Source: Flavobacterium cupreum (GTDB lineage: Bacteria; Bacteroidota; Bacteroidia; Flavobacteriales; Flavobacteriaceae). Taken from it: a stretch of DNA of 64,000 nucleotides. The first letter of the stretch is position 1. Each line of letters starts with the position of its first letter. Below the pieces are notes generated by a model. It did not search any database, had not been told where the DNA came from, and saw nothing but the letters and a program-made list of their open reading frames with translations. A program made the translations under genes and the position numbers. Location of the stretch: positions 137,527-201,526 of the forward strand of contig NZ_QWDM01000004.1 of NCBI RefSeq assembly GCF_003996965.1, in the 5' to 3' direction. Of the stretch, positions 51,022-61,124 are shown piece after piece.

Positions 51022-53898
51022 ATGAAATTCATAAATACACATATTTCAATTTTTCTCTTATTTATCGTGCCTTTTGGGGTTTGTTCACAGGTAAAAAACA
51101 TCGGACTGCCGGGAATTAAGAACTATAAACGCTCCGATTACAAAGGAGGTACACAAAACTGGAATATTGATCAGGATAAAAATGGTAATGTTTATTTTGC
51201 AAACAATAGTGGATTGATCCAGTATGACGGTTCAACATGGAAGAAATATTCCCTTCCAAACAATACGGCCATTCGAAGTCTGAAAATCGATGCAGGCAAA
51301 ATTTATGTTGGCGGAAATAATGAATTTGGCTTTTTTAAAAGTGATGAAAAAGGAAAGCTAATCTATCATTCCCTATCTAAACTAGTCAGCCCAAAAGACA
51401 GCAGAAATATCAACCTGATCTGGAGAATACATATATATAAAGGTGAAGTAATTTTTCAGTCTTTCACAAAAGTCTTCTTTTACAAAAATGAAAAGCTGCG
51501 TGTCATAAATGCACCCAGAAAATTTCAATTTTCTTTCATTATAAATAAACATTTATATTTTCAGGATAAGGTACTGGGCATTCTAGAATACAAAGACCAT
51601 AAGCTGGTTGCCCTCAAAGGCACTACTTCTTTAAATGATAAGGAAATATGGGCTATGTTTCCACTCCCTAATAATAAGATACTTTTTGCAACCTTAGAAA
51701 AAGGACTTTTCGTTTACGATTACAATAGCGTTACGCCCTGGGAAACCGAGGCAAATATCTTTATCAAAAAGAACACTTCGCTTGGCGGATCGATTATAAA
51801 AAACAAATTCATTGTTCTAAACTCTGTTCTGAATGGCGTCATTATTTGTGACTTAAACGGAAAAATAATCCAGCACCTAAACCGTCAAAAAGGATTGCAG
51901 AACAATACCATCCTAACCTCATTTGTTGACAACAAAAACAATTTATGGCTGGGACTTGATAACGGAATTACATTTATTAATCAAAATTCACCTTTTACCT
52001 TTTTCGACTATAGCTATAATATCGGTACCGTTTATGCTTCTGTCATTTTTAACAAAAATCTATATGTAGCCACCAATCAGGGTTTATTTTACCATTCCTG
52101 GACTATTCCCTTTAAAGATGAGCCTTTTAATCGGGTTGAGGGAACAATTGCACAAGCCTGGAACATTCAGGTTATAAACAACACGCTCCTTTGCGCCAGT
52201 AATAGCGGAGCATTGGTAATAAATCAAAATAAGGTTTCGAAAATTTTAGACAGCAGGGGATATTTTGGCTTCAAAACAATTCCCAGCCATCCCGGTTATA
52301 TTATTGGGGAAAGTTATAATGGATTTTCAATTTTTAAGAATTCCTCCAATGAAATCAGTTTTGTCAATCAGGTAAATGGTTTTGACGAAACCACAAATAC
52401 TTTTGAAATCGAGCTGGACCACAATTATCTCTGGTTAAAAAAAGACCCTTACCTATATCAAATGAAATTATCAGGCGATCTTAAAAGATTTGACTATATA
52501 AAAAAACATGTGCAAATTTCACCTTCCTACAAAGGAATCGGAAGCCTGCAATATGTAAATGAGAAAGTCTACTTTCAAACTAAAAACCATTTTTACAGGT
52601 ACAGCAATGAACAGGAAAACTTTTTTGAAGACAAAAAATTAAGCGCTTTGTTCCAGAAAATACCCCCGATAAACACACTAATAGAAGACAGCGCTCATAA
52701 TTTGTGGTATTCGTATAATGAATCTATTGGCGTTTTAATGAAGACAAAAAACGGAACTTATGATCGCCAGGAAGCACCGTTTTCTAACCTCACAGGCAAT
52801 TTGGTAAACAATTATATTTCTGTCAATACAATTGATGCCAACAATATTTTCATTGGACTGACAGATGGACTGGCGCATTATGATTCCAAAATCTCGAATA
52901 ATTTCATAACCAAACCAAAAGTGTTTTTTGAAAGCTTTTCGTCGTCAACTGATACTATTACAGCCGGAAACCTTGAAAAACCATTAACCGACCTCACAAT
53001 TCCTTACAACTCGAACCACGTAAAATTTACGTTTTCGTCTCCAACGTACGAAAATCAGGAAAACGTAACGTATTCCTATAAGCTCGAGCCATTCGAAGAA
53101 AATTGGCGTAACTGGTCGACTATTTCCATAAAAGAGTACACAAACTTAAGGGAAGGAAATTATCAAATGCAAATCAAGGCAAAAAACAGCTATGGCGTAG
53201 AGTCTGAAGTATCAGAAATTAATTTTACTATTTCGCCGCCCTGGTATCGACATTTATTAGCGTACCTCGCTTATTTTCTATTAATCATTGCCGGAGTTTA
53301 TATTACTTCTAACAGGATAAAGCTCAAAATCAGAAAAAACAAATATTACGAAACTATAGAGCAAAGAAGGCTTTATCTGGAAAAAGAATCCAAAATCAGA
53401 TCTGACCAACATGAGCTGGAAAAAGAAATTGAAAGGCTGAAAAGTGACAAACTTCAGATAAAAATCCTGGCCAAAGACAAGGAACTGGTAAGTAATTCAC
53501 TTCAGGTAGTAAAGAAAAACAAAGTACTGAACGGTATTATTCAAAAGATTAAAGACATTGACACCAATACTTTAGACGATACGACAAAATTCGAATTTAA
53601 CAAGCTGCACAAAAGCATCGTAAAAGAAGTCAATACAGATAAAAGCTGGAAAGATCTGGAAAAACACATTAAAAACGTGCACTTTGAGTTCCTGAAAAGA
53701 CTGAAAGAAAAATATCCAACCATCTCGCCCCGGGAACTGGATTTATCTACTTATCTGCTGATGAATATGTCGACAAAGGAAATTGCTGAAATTATGAACA
53801 TTTCAACAGGAGGTGTAGAATTAGCCAGATATCGCCTAAGAAAAAAGCTTGGCCTGAATAAAAAGGAAAACCTGATTGGCTTTTTAATGAGCATATAA
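51022..53898 (+). CDS. Membrane-spanning propeller/Y_Y_Y/HTH regulator of the PUL
   Basis: A 958-residue protein. Signal peptide to about 25; periplasmic two-component-type propeller repeats at about 40-630 (I-D-Q-D-K-N-G-N-V-Y-F-A, N-L-W-L-G-L-D-N-G-I); Y_Y_Y domain at about 660-735 (Y-S-Y-K-L-E-P-F-E-E-N-W); one membrane segment near 740-760 (L-A-Y-L-A-Y-F-L-L-I-I-A-G); coiled coil at about 770-850; C-terminal LuxR-type HTH (T-I-S-P-R-E-L-D-L-S-T-Y, then M-S-T-K-E-I-A-E-I-M-N-I). No kinase or receiver domain, so it probably senses sugar outside and binds DNA inside directly, like SusR-type regulators. Divergent from SusC pair 2. Confidence 0.93.
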   Translation: MKFINTHISIFLLFIVPFGVCSQVKNIGLPGIKNYKRSDYKGGTQNWNIDQDKNGNVYFANNSGLIQYDGSTWKKYSLPNNTAIRSLKIDAGKIYVGGNNEFGFFKSDEKGKLIYHSLSKLVSPKDSRNINLIWRIHIYKGEVIFQSFTKVFFYKNEKLRVINAPRKFQFSFIINKHLYFQDKVLGILEYKDHKLVALKGTTSLNDKEIWAMFPLPNNKILFATLEKGLFVYDYNSVTPWETEANIFIKKNTSLGGSIIKNKFIVLNSVLNGVIICDLNGKIIQHLNRQKGLQNNTILTSFVDNKNNLWLGLDNGITFINQNSPFTFFDYSYNIGTVYASVIFNKNLYVATNQGLFYHSWTIPFKDEPFNRVEGTIAQAWNIQVINNTLLCASNSGALVINQNKVSKILDSRGYFGFKTIPSHPGYIIGESYNGFSIFKNSSNEISFVNQVNGFDETTNTFEIELDHNYLWLKKDPYLYQMKLSGDLKRFDYIKKHVQISPSYKGIGSLQYVNEKVYFQTKNHFYRYSNEQENFFEDKKLSALFQKIPPINTLIEDSAHNLWYSYNESIGVLMKTKNGTYDRQEAPFSNLTGNLVNNYISVNTIDANNIFIGLTDGLAHYDSKISNNFITKPKVFFESFSSSTDTITAGNLEKPLTDLTIPYNSNHVKFTFSSPTYENQENVTYSYKLEPFEENWRNWSTISIKEYTNLREGNYQMQIKAKNSYGVESEVSEINFTISPPWYRHLLAYLAYFLLIIAGVYITSNRIKLKIRKNKYYETIEQRRLYLEKESKIRSDQHELEKEIERLKSDKLQIKILAKDKELVSNSLQVVKKNKVLNGIIQKIKDIDTNTLDDTTKFEFNKLHKSIVKEVNTDKSWKDLEKHIKNVHFEFLKRLKEKYPTISPRELDLSTYLLMNMSTKEIAEIMNISTGGVELARYRLRKKLGLNKKENLIGFLMSI

Positions 53899-53904
53899 AT
53901 AAAA

Positions 53905-53932
53905 AACGCCATCAATATCAATTGATGGCGTT
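53905..53932. terminator. Bidirectional terminator
   Basis: AACGCCATCAAT pairs with ATTGATGGCGTT around a four-base loop, flanked by A- and T-runs. It serves the regulator (plus) and murF (minus). Confidence 0.87.
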
Positions 53933-53946
53933 CTTTATTGTTTCAC

Positions 53947-55230
53947 TTAAATGTACTCTAATGTACGCTCTAAGGCCATTCCCCGCGAACCTTTTATCAG
54001 AATGGTATTATCAGTTAATGTAATCGTTTTTAAATGGTCTGCAAAAGCATCGAAAGTCTCAAAGAAAGAAACATTCTCATTAGCAATCCGGTGTGCGTAG
54101 AAATCTTTTCCAATCAAATAACTAAAAGATTGATTCTGACTGACTACGGCGTCCACAATAATTTTATGCTCCTTACTGCTTTCACTTCCAAGCTCAAACA
54201 TATCACCCAGTATCATTATCTTATTCGGATTGTCCAGTTGTATGAAATTTGCAATTGCAACAGCCATACTGCTCGGATTCGCGTTATAAGCATCTAAAAT
54301 AATCTGGTTCGTTCCCTTTTTTAGTAATTGAGACCTGTTATTGTCGGGCGTATAACTTTCAATCGCTGCTTTAATATCGTTATTTTCAACTTTAAAATAA
54401 CTTCCAATAGCAACTGCAGCATTTATATTATTTGCATTATAAAGCCCAATTAAATTAGAACTTACACTAAACGCATCATAATTAATAACAACAAAGGGAT
54501 TCGCTTCTATAGCATTGATTCTGACATCGGCTTCAGCCTTATTTAACCCAAAAGTAAAAGGGTTAATACCTTTAGCCTTCTCTACCTGAATCGGGTCTTC
54601 AAGATTGATAAAAGCGGTTTTATTATTTTTAGCAAGGTACTTATACATTTCGCTTTTACCTTGTATAACTCCTTCAACGCCACCAAAACCTTCTAAGTGC
54701 GCCTTACCAAAGTTGGTAATATAACCGTAGTCCGGCTGGGCTATTTTACACAAAAACTCAATCTCTTTCTTATGATTAGCGCCCATTTCAACAATTCCAA
54801 TCTGCGTATCTTTGGTAAAAGACAACAAAGTCAACGGAACGCCAATATGATTATTTAAATTACCAACGGTAGCTTTTGTCTTAAATTTTTTTGACAACAC
54901 TACATTAATAAGTTCTTTGGATGTAGTCTTACCATTACTTCCTGTTAGTGCAATAACGGGCAGTTTTAAATAGGCACGGTGAAATTTTGCCAGTTCCTGT
55001 AATGTTTCCAGACTATCCTGAACCAGTATGGTCCGCTCATCAATAAAATACGAAGCGTTGTCAATTACAACAAATAAAGCACCTAAATCAAGCGCTTGTT
55101 TTGCAAAAGTGTTTGCATCAAAGTTTTCTCCTCTGATGGCAAAAAACATAGAATTTGCTTCAATATTTCTGGTATCTGTTGAAACCGATTTACATTGCAA
55201 AAATAAATTATGAATGTCCTGAATATTCAT
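53947..55230 (-). CDS. murF: UDP-MurNAc-tripeptide-D-Ala-D-Ala ligase
   Basis: Adds D-Ala-D-Ala to the peptidoglycan precursor. The 427-residue ligase has the Mur P-loop A-L-T-G-S-N-G-K-T-T-S-K-E, then E-M-G-A-N-H-K-K-E-I, I-L-D-A-Y-N-A-N-P-S-S-M and L-G-D-M-F-E-L-G, all MurF motifs. It lies downstream of gldJ on the same strand, but a long hairpin separates them. Full length for Bacteroidota MurF. Confidence 0.96.
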   Translation of the reverse strand: MNIQDIHNLFLQCKSVSTDTRNIEANSMFFAIRGENFDANTFAKQALDLGALFVVIDNASYFIDERTILVQDSLETLQELAKFHRAYLKLPVIALTGSNGKTTSKELINVVLSKKFKTKATVGNLNNHIGVPLTLLSFTKDTQIGIVEMGANHKKEIEFLCKIAQPDYGYITNFGKAHLEGFGGVEGVIQGKSEMYKYLAKNNKTAFINLEDPIQVEKAKGINPFTFGLNKAEADVRINAIEANPFVVINYDAFSVSSNLIGLYNANNINAAVAIGSYFKVENNDIKAAIESYTPDNNRSQLLKKGTNQIILDAYNANPSSMAVAIANFIQLDNPNKIMILGDMFELGSESSKEHKIIVDAVVSQNQSFSYLIGKDFYAHRIANENVSFFETFDAFADHLKTITLTDNTILIKGSRGMALERTLEYI

Positions 55231-55274
55231 CTATAAAATTTTTTATTAGGATAAAAATAGAAAAAAAAGAATAA

Positions 55275-55326
55275 AAAAATTCCAAATTCCATACTGAAGA
55301 TTCAGCTTTTGGAATTTGGAATTTTT
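55275..55326 (-). terminator. Long hairpin between gldJ and murF
   Basis: AAAAATTCCAAATTCCA (55275-55291) pairs with 55310-55326; the loop itself folds (CTGAA/TTCAG). It belongs to the same dispersed AATTCCAAATTCC family as the hairpin at 4763-4810 and lies where a gldJ terminator is expected. Confidence 0.7.
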
Positions 55327-55347
55327 ATTATTGAAATTTTCTAAAAC

Positions 55348-57039
55348 CTAGTTTCTAGGTGATTTTCTTCTTTCAGCTTTTGAACCCACTCTTGACATCG
55401 CACATCTGAATCCGATGTAATCTGTTGCCATATCCTGAGGGAAATATCTTCTTTGAGCCGGATCTAACCAGTAAGCTCTGTCTCTCCATGATCCACCTTT
55501 ATAAACTCTCACTTTATCATCGATTAAAGTAGTACGTTTACTGGAGTTGTCATATTTTCTTACCATTTTACCTAAACTATCTGTAGTGATATTATGTTTA
55601 GGAGAATTGTACATGTTTTGATCTGCTTTCGCTCCCGCTTCAGAATCTCCAAAGTCAAAATATTTAGATGATTGTTTGTCACCATCTCTATAATTGACAT
55701 TGTCGCTTGTACTAAAGTTAGTTCTCAAGTAAGTTTCATTTTCGTCAACCGGAACCTGAGCAATTTCTCCAGGAAGGTTTCTTGCTACAACTTTACCATT
55801 ACTCAAAGTATCGTATTTGATATTTTCTTTAGTGATAATTTCAAGTTTACCGTCTTTACCAATTTTGTTTTTAGCGTATTGATTTCCTCTGTAGTAGTTA
55901 AAATCATTCGCTTCATTATCAATAATAGGTCTGTAAACGTCAGCTACCCATTCTGCAACGTTACCTGCCATGTCATATAGACCGAAATCATTTGCAGCAT
56001 AGCTTTTCACCTGATTTGTAATATCGGCACCATCATCTGACCAACCAGCAATTCCACCGTAATCACCGTTACCTTGCTTAAAGTTAGCCAATTGATCTCC
56101 TTTGTTTTTACGTTTAGCAGAACGTGTATAATCTCCGGACCAAGGATATTTCTTTTGTCCTTTATATATATTGTATTCTCTTTGTCCGACATCAGCAGCA
56201 GCAGCGTACTCCCATTCTGCTTCAGTAGGAAGTCTGTACTCCGGTAAGATAACTCCTGAAGAACGTTGTGCGTACACATTTTTCTCATCTGGAACCACAC
56301 CGTCTTTACCAGCCATTGGTCTTCTTCCGTTAGGATTTTTCTTTAATACTAATTCTTCATTACCACCATAAGTAGTAGATGGAGATGCAACATAAGCTTC
56401 AGTATTAAACAAACTTTCTGCACTAACATCTGTAGTTTTAGCACCTTTTTTAAGATATCCGTTTTTCTCTAAAACAGCTTCGTTTACACGGTCTGTTCTC
56501 CATTTACTAAATTCAACTGCCTGAATCCAGTTCACACCAACCACAGGGTAGTTAGCATAAGAAGGGTGTCTTAAATAGTTGTTTGTCATCGTTTCGTTGT
56601 ATCCTAAACGATTTCTCCATACTAAAGTATCAGGAGATGCTCCTTCATAAATATTTTTGTAATTTTCTTCTGTTGGAGGGAAAACTTTTTTAAGCCACTC
56701 CAGGTATTCTAAATACATACCGTTAGTAACTTCAGTTTCGTCCATGTAGAATGATTGAACGTGTTGTTGAGTTGGTGTGTTATTCCAATCGTGCATAACA
56801 TCATCCTGTACTTTACCCATAGTAAACGTACCTCCTTCAACAAAAACCAAACCAGGACCAGCCTGTTGTTTTTTTCCTGCATTTCTGGCAGAAGTTCCAT
56901 TCTGACTGTCTACATCCCAACCAGTTGCTCTGGAAGCGTGACTGGAACTCGATTTTTTGCTACAACTAGCCGTGCCCAACATCAATACCATTGACATCAT
57001 TAATTGCAGGACTACAATTTTGTTTACTTTCATACTCAT
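55348..57039 (-). CDS. gldJ: Gliding-motility lipoprotein GldJ
   Basis: A 563-residue lipoprotein required for gliding and for stability of type IX secretion parts in Flavobacterium. Lipobox L-G-T-A-S-C near residue 26; then a formylglycine-generating-enzyme-like (SUMF) fold: F-V-E-G-G-T-F-T-M-G, D-E-T-E-V-T-N, R-L-P-T-E-A-E-W-E-Y-A-A, D-M-A-G-N-V-A-E-W-V and Y-K-G-G-S-W-R-D, ending G-F-R-C-A-M-S-R. Length and N-terminus match GldJ rather than the related GldK. An ATG two codons in is an alternative start. Promoter box at 57156-57163. Confidence 0.94.
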   Translation of the reverse strand: MSMKVNKIVVLQLMMSMVLMLGTASCSKKSSSSHASRATGWDVDSQNGTSARNAGKKQQAGPGLVFVEGGTFTMGKVQDDVMHDWNNTPTQQHVQSFYMDETEVTNGMYLEYLEWLKKVFPPTEENYKNIYEGASPDTLVWRNRLGYNETMTNNYLRHPSYANYPVVGVNWIQAVEFSKWRTDRVNEAVLEKNGYLKKGAKTTDVSAESLFNTEAYVASPSTTYGGNEELVLKKNPNGRRPMAGKDGVVPDEKNVYAQRSSGVILPEYRLPTEAEWEYAAAADVGQREYNIYKGQKKYPWSGDYTRSAKRKNKGDQLANFKQGNGDYGGIAGWSDDGADITNQVKSYAANDFGLYDMAGNVAEWVADVYRPIIDNEANDFNYYRGNQYAKNKIGKDGKLEIITKENIKYDTLSNGKVVARNLPGEIAQVPVDENETYLRTNFSTSDNVNYRDGDKQSSKYFDFGDSEAGAKADQNMYNSPKHNITTDSLGKMVRKYDNSSKRTTLIDDKVRVYKGGSWRDRAYWLDPAQRRYFPQDMATDYIGFRCAMSRVGSKAERRKSPRN

Positions 57040-57155
57040 TCTTAGGTGATAAATTTAGGTGCTGCAATATAATAATTAACATTTAATTAGCAACATCTGT
57101 TCTCATAATTTTATTTAGCTGTTTTTTACCAGAAAATAACCTATAGTTACGAACG

Positions 57156-57163
57156 CAAAAATA
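57156..57163 (-). promoter_or_regulatory. -7 promoter box of gldJ (TATTTTTG)
   Basis: Minus-strand TATTTTTG matches TAnnTTTG; the leader would be about 115 bases. The gap 57040-57246 separates gldJ from the divergent porU and holds no ORF. Confidence 0.55.
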
Positions 57164-57246
57164 TACTTTTTATTATTTACTATAACATGAAATACTATAT
57201 TTTTACTTACTAAAATATTTTAAAAATAATTTCGATTTTTAAGTCT

Positions 57247-60200
57247 ATGAAACAAGCCTTTTTTCTATATCTGTTTTTTATTTCATTTGCCTCCTTTTCC
57301 CAGATAAACGGGAGCTTTACGCTAGATTGGCAAAGTAAAAAAGGGACAGGTTTCGGTGACAACAGAATTGTTATCCCATACTTTTCCGGAGACGCTTTTC
57401 GACTCGATACTACTAAAAAAAGCATAACATTGCTGCTTAATCTCGCCGAATCGGGCTACTCAAACGGCAGTTCTCTTCAAATTACCAACATCACATACGA
57501 AACAATTTCAATTGCCGAACTGGGAGATTTAACACTAAAAAACATACCCTCCAAATTAGATGAAACGCTGGAAATCGCTTCAGCAAGAGATAAAACGCAA
57601 GCTTTTATCTCTCTTAATCCAATTATTCGGGATGGAAACGGATTCAAACGTGTAAGATCATTCTCCTATTCCATAAACAATTCAGCCTCAAAAAGCAGCA
57701 GCTCTTCTTCTTTTCAAAAATCAAAAGAAATTCACAATTCGGTTTTATCATCAGGAGACTGGTATCGGTTTTATGTTGAAAAATCAGGTGTTTATAAAAT
57801 TTCAAAGTCTTTTTTACAAAGTTTAGGACTTGATGCCGATAAACTTGACCCCAAAAGAATTAAAATTTACGGAAATGGCGGCAGAATGCTTCCCCTTGCC
57901 AACAATATTTATTACCCGGATGATTTAACTGAAAATGCCATTCAGGTTAGCGGAGAAAACGACGGCGTTTTTAACAACGAAGATTACATTCTTTTTTATG
58001 GTGAAGGTGTTGACAACTGGAACACTGAAAGCCAGACCAACATTAACATTTTCGATTCAAAATCCTATTACTATATAACCACCTCAGGAGGAGACGGAAA
58101 AAGGATTGCAGCCCTGAACCAACCCACAAACAACAGCACGCTGGAGCTAAACACCTACGACGACTATCAATATCATGAAATCGACAAAATAAACATTGCC
58201 CACACCGGACGCCAGTGGTTTGGAGAAGCTTTTGATATTGATACGGAGCAGGAATTTGATTTTAGTTTTCCCAATCTTGATACTGCAACACCTGTTAAAA
58301 TACAAATAAACGCAGTTTCAGCTGCTTACACCACCACGTCTTTTACAGTCTCTGCAAACGGACAGAATATCAGTACTCTTAATTTTGCCCCCTTAGAAAA
58401 TAACTCGGAAGTTAAATTTAGCGATAACAAACTTCCTTCTAATACCACATTTCAAGGTGCTGAAAATGTAAAAATTAAATTGGTATACAATAATAATAGT
58501 GTTCCGGGATCAAAAGGCTATCTGGATTATATCAATTTAATTGCCAAAAGAAAACTATTAGGTACTGGCAAACAATTTAAATTTCAATATGACCTGGCCG
58601 CTTCAACGCCGGGAATCGTAAATTACACTATTGGCAATGCAGCAGGCATTACTCAGATCTGGGATATAACGGACCTATATAATGTATCCAAAATCGAAAA
58701 TACCGCCCAGGCCAGCTTCAGCTTCAAAGCTTCTTTAGGAGAAATCCGAAAATACATCGCAATTGATCCGGCAGATTACTACAGCCCTTTAAAAGAAAAT
58801 CAGTCCAAAATTGCCAACCAGAATTTAAAAGGGACCCTTTTCAAAAATGCACAAAATACATTTAAGGATATTGATTACGTCATCGTTACACCAAAATTTT
58901 TAGTTTCCCAGGCTGAAAATCTGGCGAACTTTCATCGTACCTATTCGAATTTGAATGTAAAAGTACTTGCATTAGAAAACATCTATCAGGAATTCTCTTC
59001 CGGAAAGCAGGATGTTGCGGCCATTAGAAACTGCATTAAATACATTTACGACAATGCTTCTGCTACAGATAAAAAAATAAAATACCTGAATTTATTTGGC
59101 GATGCCTCATTTGACTATAAAAACCGAACCCAAAACAACAACAACATTGTACCTATATATCAATCCTTAGTAAGCAATACGATTGGAGAAGCATCATTTG
59201 CTTCAGATGATTTTTTCGGACTAATGGATTCCGACGAAGGAAACTTAACTTCTTTCGCTAAGGGAATTGATATAGCCGTGGGAAGAATGCTGGTTTCAGG
59301 CAATACTCAGGCACAGGAAATGGTCAATAAAGTTTTAGAATATCACAATGTGAAGTCTTATGGAAACTGGAGGAACAACTTTGTTCTGATCAGTGATGAT
59401 TCCGACAAAGATTCAGATGCCACTTTACAGTCCAGGCAAAACACTTTGGCAGATGTGATAGCCACAGAAAAACCATTCTTCAATATCGATAAAATTATCC
59501 TTGACTCTTATACACAGGAAGCCTCGTCCGGTGGCTCCCGATACCCGAAAGCGAGAACCGATTTTTTTAATGCTTTTGAAAAAGGGGCATTAGTATTTAA
59601 TTATTTAGGCCACGGAGGAGAAGATGGATTAGCAAGTGAACGCATTTGGGAAAAAACCGACGGGCAAAACCTGAACAATCAATATAAATATCCCCTGTTC
59701 ATCACCATTACCTGTGAATTTTCCCGATTTGACGATCCCACCAGGCCAACCGCGGGCGAGTATACGTTCTGGAACCCGAAAGGCGGCGCGATCTCAATGC
59801 TGACCACAATTCGTTCGATCGGTCAATATAATGCGGAAAACTTTAATGACAGCCTAAGCAAAAACTTACTATCCTATGGCTCAAGCCAATACACGACGAT
59901 TGCTGAAACGCTTCGGATTTCTAAAAATGAAAAACCAAGTTCATCCAGTAATGTTATCTTTTATCTCGGAGATCCTGCCTTAATGTTAGCCATTCCAAAA
60001 CCCCGGATTAATTTAACAAAAGTAAATGATGTTGTTATTTCACAACCAATTTCCGACTTTAAATCGTTGTCAAAAATTAAAATAACGGGTGAAATAACCG
60101 ACGAAAACAACTCATTATTAAGCAATTATAATGGCGAATTATTCACCGCTATTTTCGACAAATCCATTACTTCTACCACATTAAACAATGATGGCCTTAG

Positions 60201-61083
60201 CCCTGCGATGTCCTTTAAAACTTTGGGAGAAACGATTTTTAGAGGAAATGCTTCTGTAAAAAACGGACAATTCGAGTTCAGCTTTATCGTACCAAGAGAC
60301 ATACGAATTCCGCTTGATAATGGCCGTATTAGTTTTTACGCAAAGAAAGACACCCCTCTGGAAAATCAATCCGGTTACAATACCACAATTAAAATTGGCG
60401 GAATAAATGAAAATGCACCTCTGGACAATATAAATCCGAAAGTGAAGTTATATATGAACGACGAAACATTTGTATCGGGAGGAATTACAAATAGTTCCCC
60501 CTTCTTACTGGCTTTTTTAGAAGATGAAAATGGTATAAATACCGCTAGTGGAATTGGTCATGATATTGTAGCGATTTTAGATGGAGATGTCAGTAATCCT
60601 TATGTTTTAAATGATTACTATCAAACCAAATTAGACGATTACACAAACGGAAATTTGCGTTTCCCTTTAAGAAATTTAACAGCAGGAATACACACTATAA
60701 GTTTTACCGCCTGGGATGTTTACAACAACCCTGTGACAAGCGAAATACAATTTATAGTCGTAGGAGATGAATCTCTGACCCTTTCACACGTTCTTAATTA
60801 TCCAAACCCGTTTTCAACCTATACCCAATTTTGGTTTTCGCACAACAGGCCCTATGAACCGCTGGATGTCCAGGTTCAGGTAATGACCATTACAGGAAAA
60901 GTCGTATGGACTAAAAACCAGGTCATTACAACAGAAGGATTCTTATCAAGAGAAATAACCTGGGACGGAAAAGATGATTTTGGAGACCGTATCGGTAAGG
61001 GAGTTTATATCTATAAACTTACGGTAAGGTCTAATTTAACTAATAAAAAGGCAGAAAAGTACGAAAAGCTTGTCATCTTATAA
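57247..61083 (+). CDS. porU: Type IX secretion sortase PorU (C25 peptidase)
   Basis: A 1278-residue surface protease that removes the C-terminal signal of type IX cargo and attaches it to the cell surface. Signal peptide to about 18. The gingipain-type domain has the catalytic dyad at His789 (Y-L-G-H-G-G-E-D-G) and Cys823 (I-T-C-E-F-S-R-F-D). The C-terminus ends in a FlgD-like Ig domain (N-Y-P-N-P-F, then W-D-G-K-D-D-F-G-D-R-I-G-K-G-V-Y). Family length and order beside porV fit PorU. Divergent from gldJ. Confidence 0.96.
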   Translation: MKQAFFLYLFFISFASFSQINGSFTLDWQSKKGTGFGDNRIVIPYFSGDAFRLDTTKKSITLLLNLAESGYSNGSSLQITNITYETISIAELGDLTLKNIPSKLDETLEIASARDKTQAFISLNPIIRDGNGFKRVRSFSYSINNSASKSSSSSSFQKSKEIHNSVLSSGDWYRFYVEKSGVYKISKSFLQSLGLDADKLDPKRIKIYGNGGRMLPLANNIYYPDDLTENAIQVSGENDGVFNNEDYILFYGEGVDNWNTESQTNINIFDSKSYYYITTSGGDGKRIAALNQPTNNSTLELNTYDDYQYHEIDKINIAHTGRQWFGEAFDIDTEQEFDFSFPNLDTATPVKIQINAVSAAYTTTSFTVSANGQNISTLNFAPLENNSEVKFSDNKLPSNTTFQGAENVKIKLVYNNNSVPGSKGYLDYINLIAKRKLLGTGKQFKFQYDLAASTPGIVNYTIGNAAGITQIWDITDLYNVSKIENTAQASFSFKASLGEIRKYIAIDPADYYSPLKENQSKIANQNLKGTLFKNAQNTFKDIDYVIVTPKFLVSQAENLANFHRTYSNLNVKVLALENIYQEFSSGKQDVAAIRNCIKYIYDNASATDKKIKYLNLFGDASFDYKNRTQNNNNIVPIYQSLVSNTIGEASFASDDFFGLMDSDEGNLTSFAKGIDIAVGRMLVSGNTQAQEMVNKVLEYHNVKSYGNWRNNFVLISDDSDKDSDATLQSRQNTLADVIATEKPFFNIDKIILDSYTQEASSGGSRYPKARTDFFNAFEKGALVFNYLGHGGEDGLASERIWEKTDGQNLNNQYKYPLFITITCEFSRFDDPTRPTAGEYTFWNPKGGAISMLTTIRSIGQYNAENFNDSLSKNLLSYGSSQYTTIAETLRISKNEKPSSSSNVIFYLGDPALMLAIPKPRINLTKVNDVVISQPISDFKSLSKIKITGEITDENNSLLSNYNGELFTAIFDKSITSTTLNNDGLSPAMSFKTLGETIFRGNASVKNGQFEFSFIVPRDIRIPLDNGRISFYAKKDTPLENQSGYNTTIKIGGINENAPLDNINPKVKLYMNDETFVSGGITNSSPFLLAFLEDENGINTASGIGHDIVAILDGDVSNPYVLNDYYQTKLDDYTNGNLRFPLRNLTAGIHTISFTAWDVYNNPVTSEIQFIVVGDESLTLSHVLNYPNPFSTYTQFWFSHNRPYEPLDVQVQVMTITGKVVWTKNQVITTEGFLSREITWDGKDDFGDRIGKGVYIYKLTVRSNLTNKKAEKYEKLVIL

Positions 61084-61090
61084 AAATATA

Positions 61091-61098
61091 TATATTTG
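61091..61098 (+). promoter_or_regulatory. -7 promoter box of porV (TATATTTG)
   Basis: Exact TAnnTTTG match 26 bases ahead of the porV ATG at 61125, right after the porU stop, so porV may have its own promoter in addition to read-through. Confidence 0.55.
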
Positions 61099-61124
61099 TA
61101 CCATAAACATATTTAGTCCCATAA

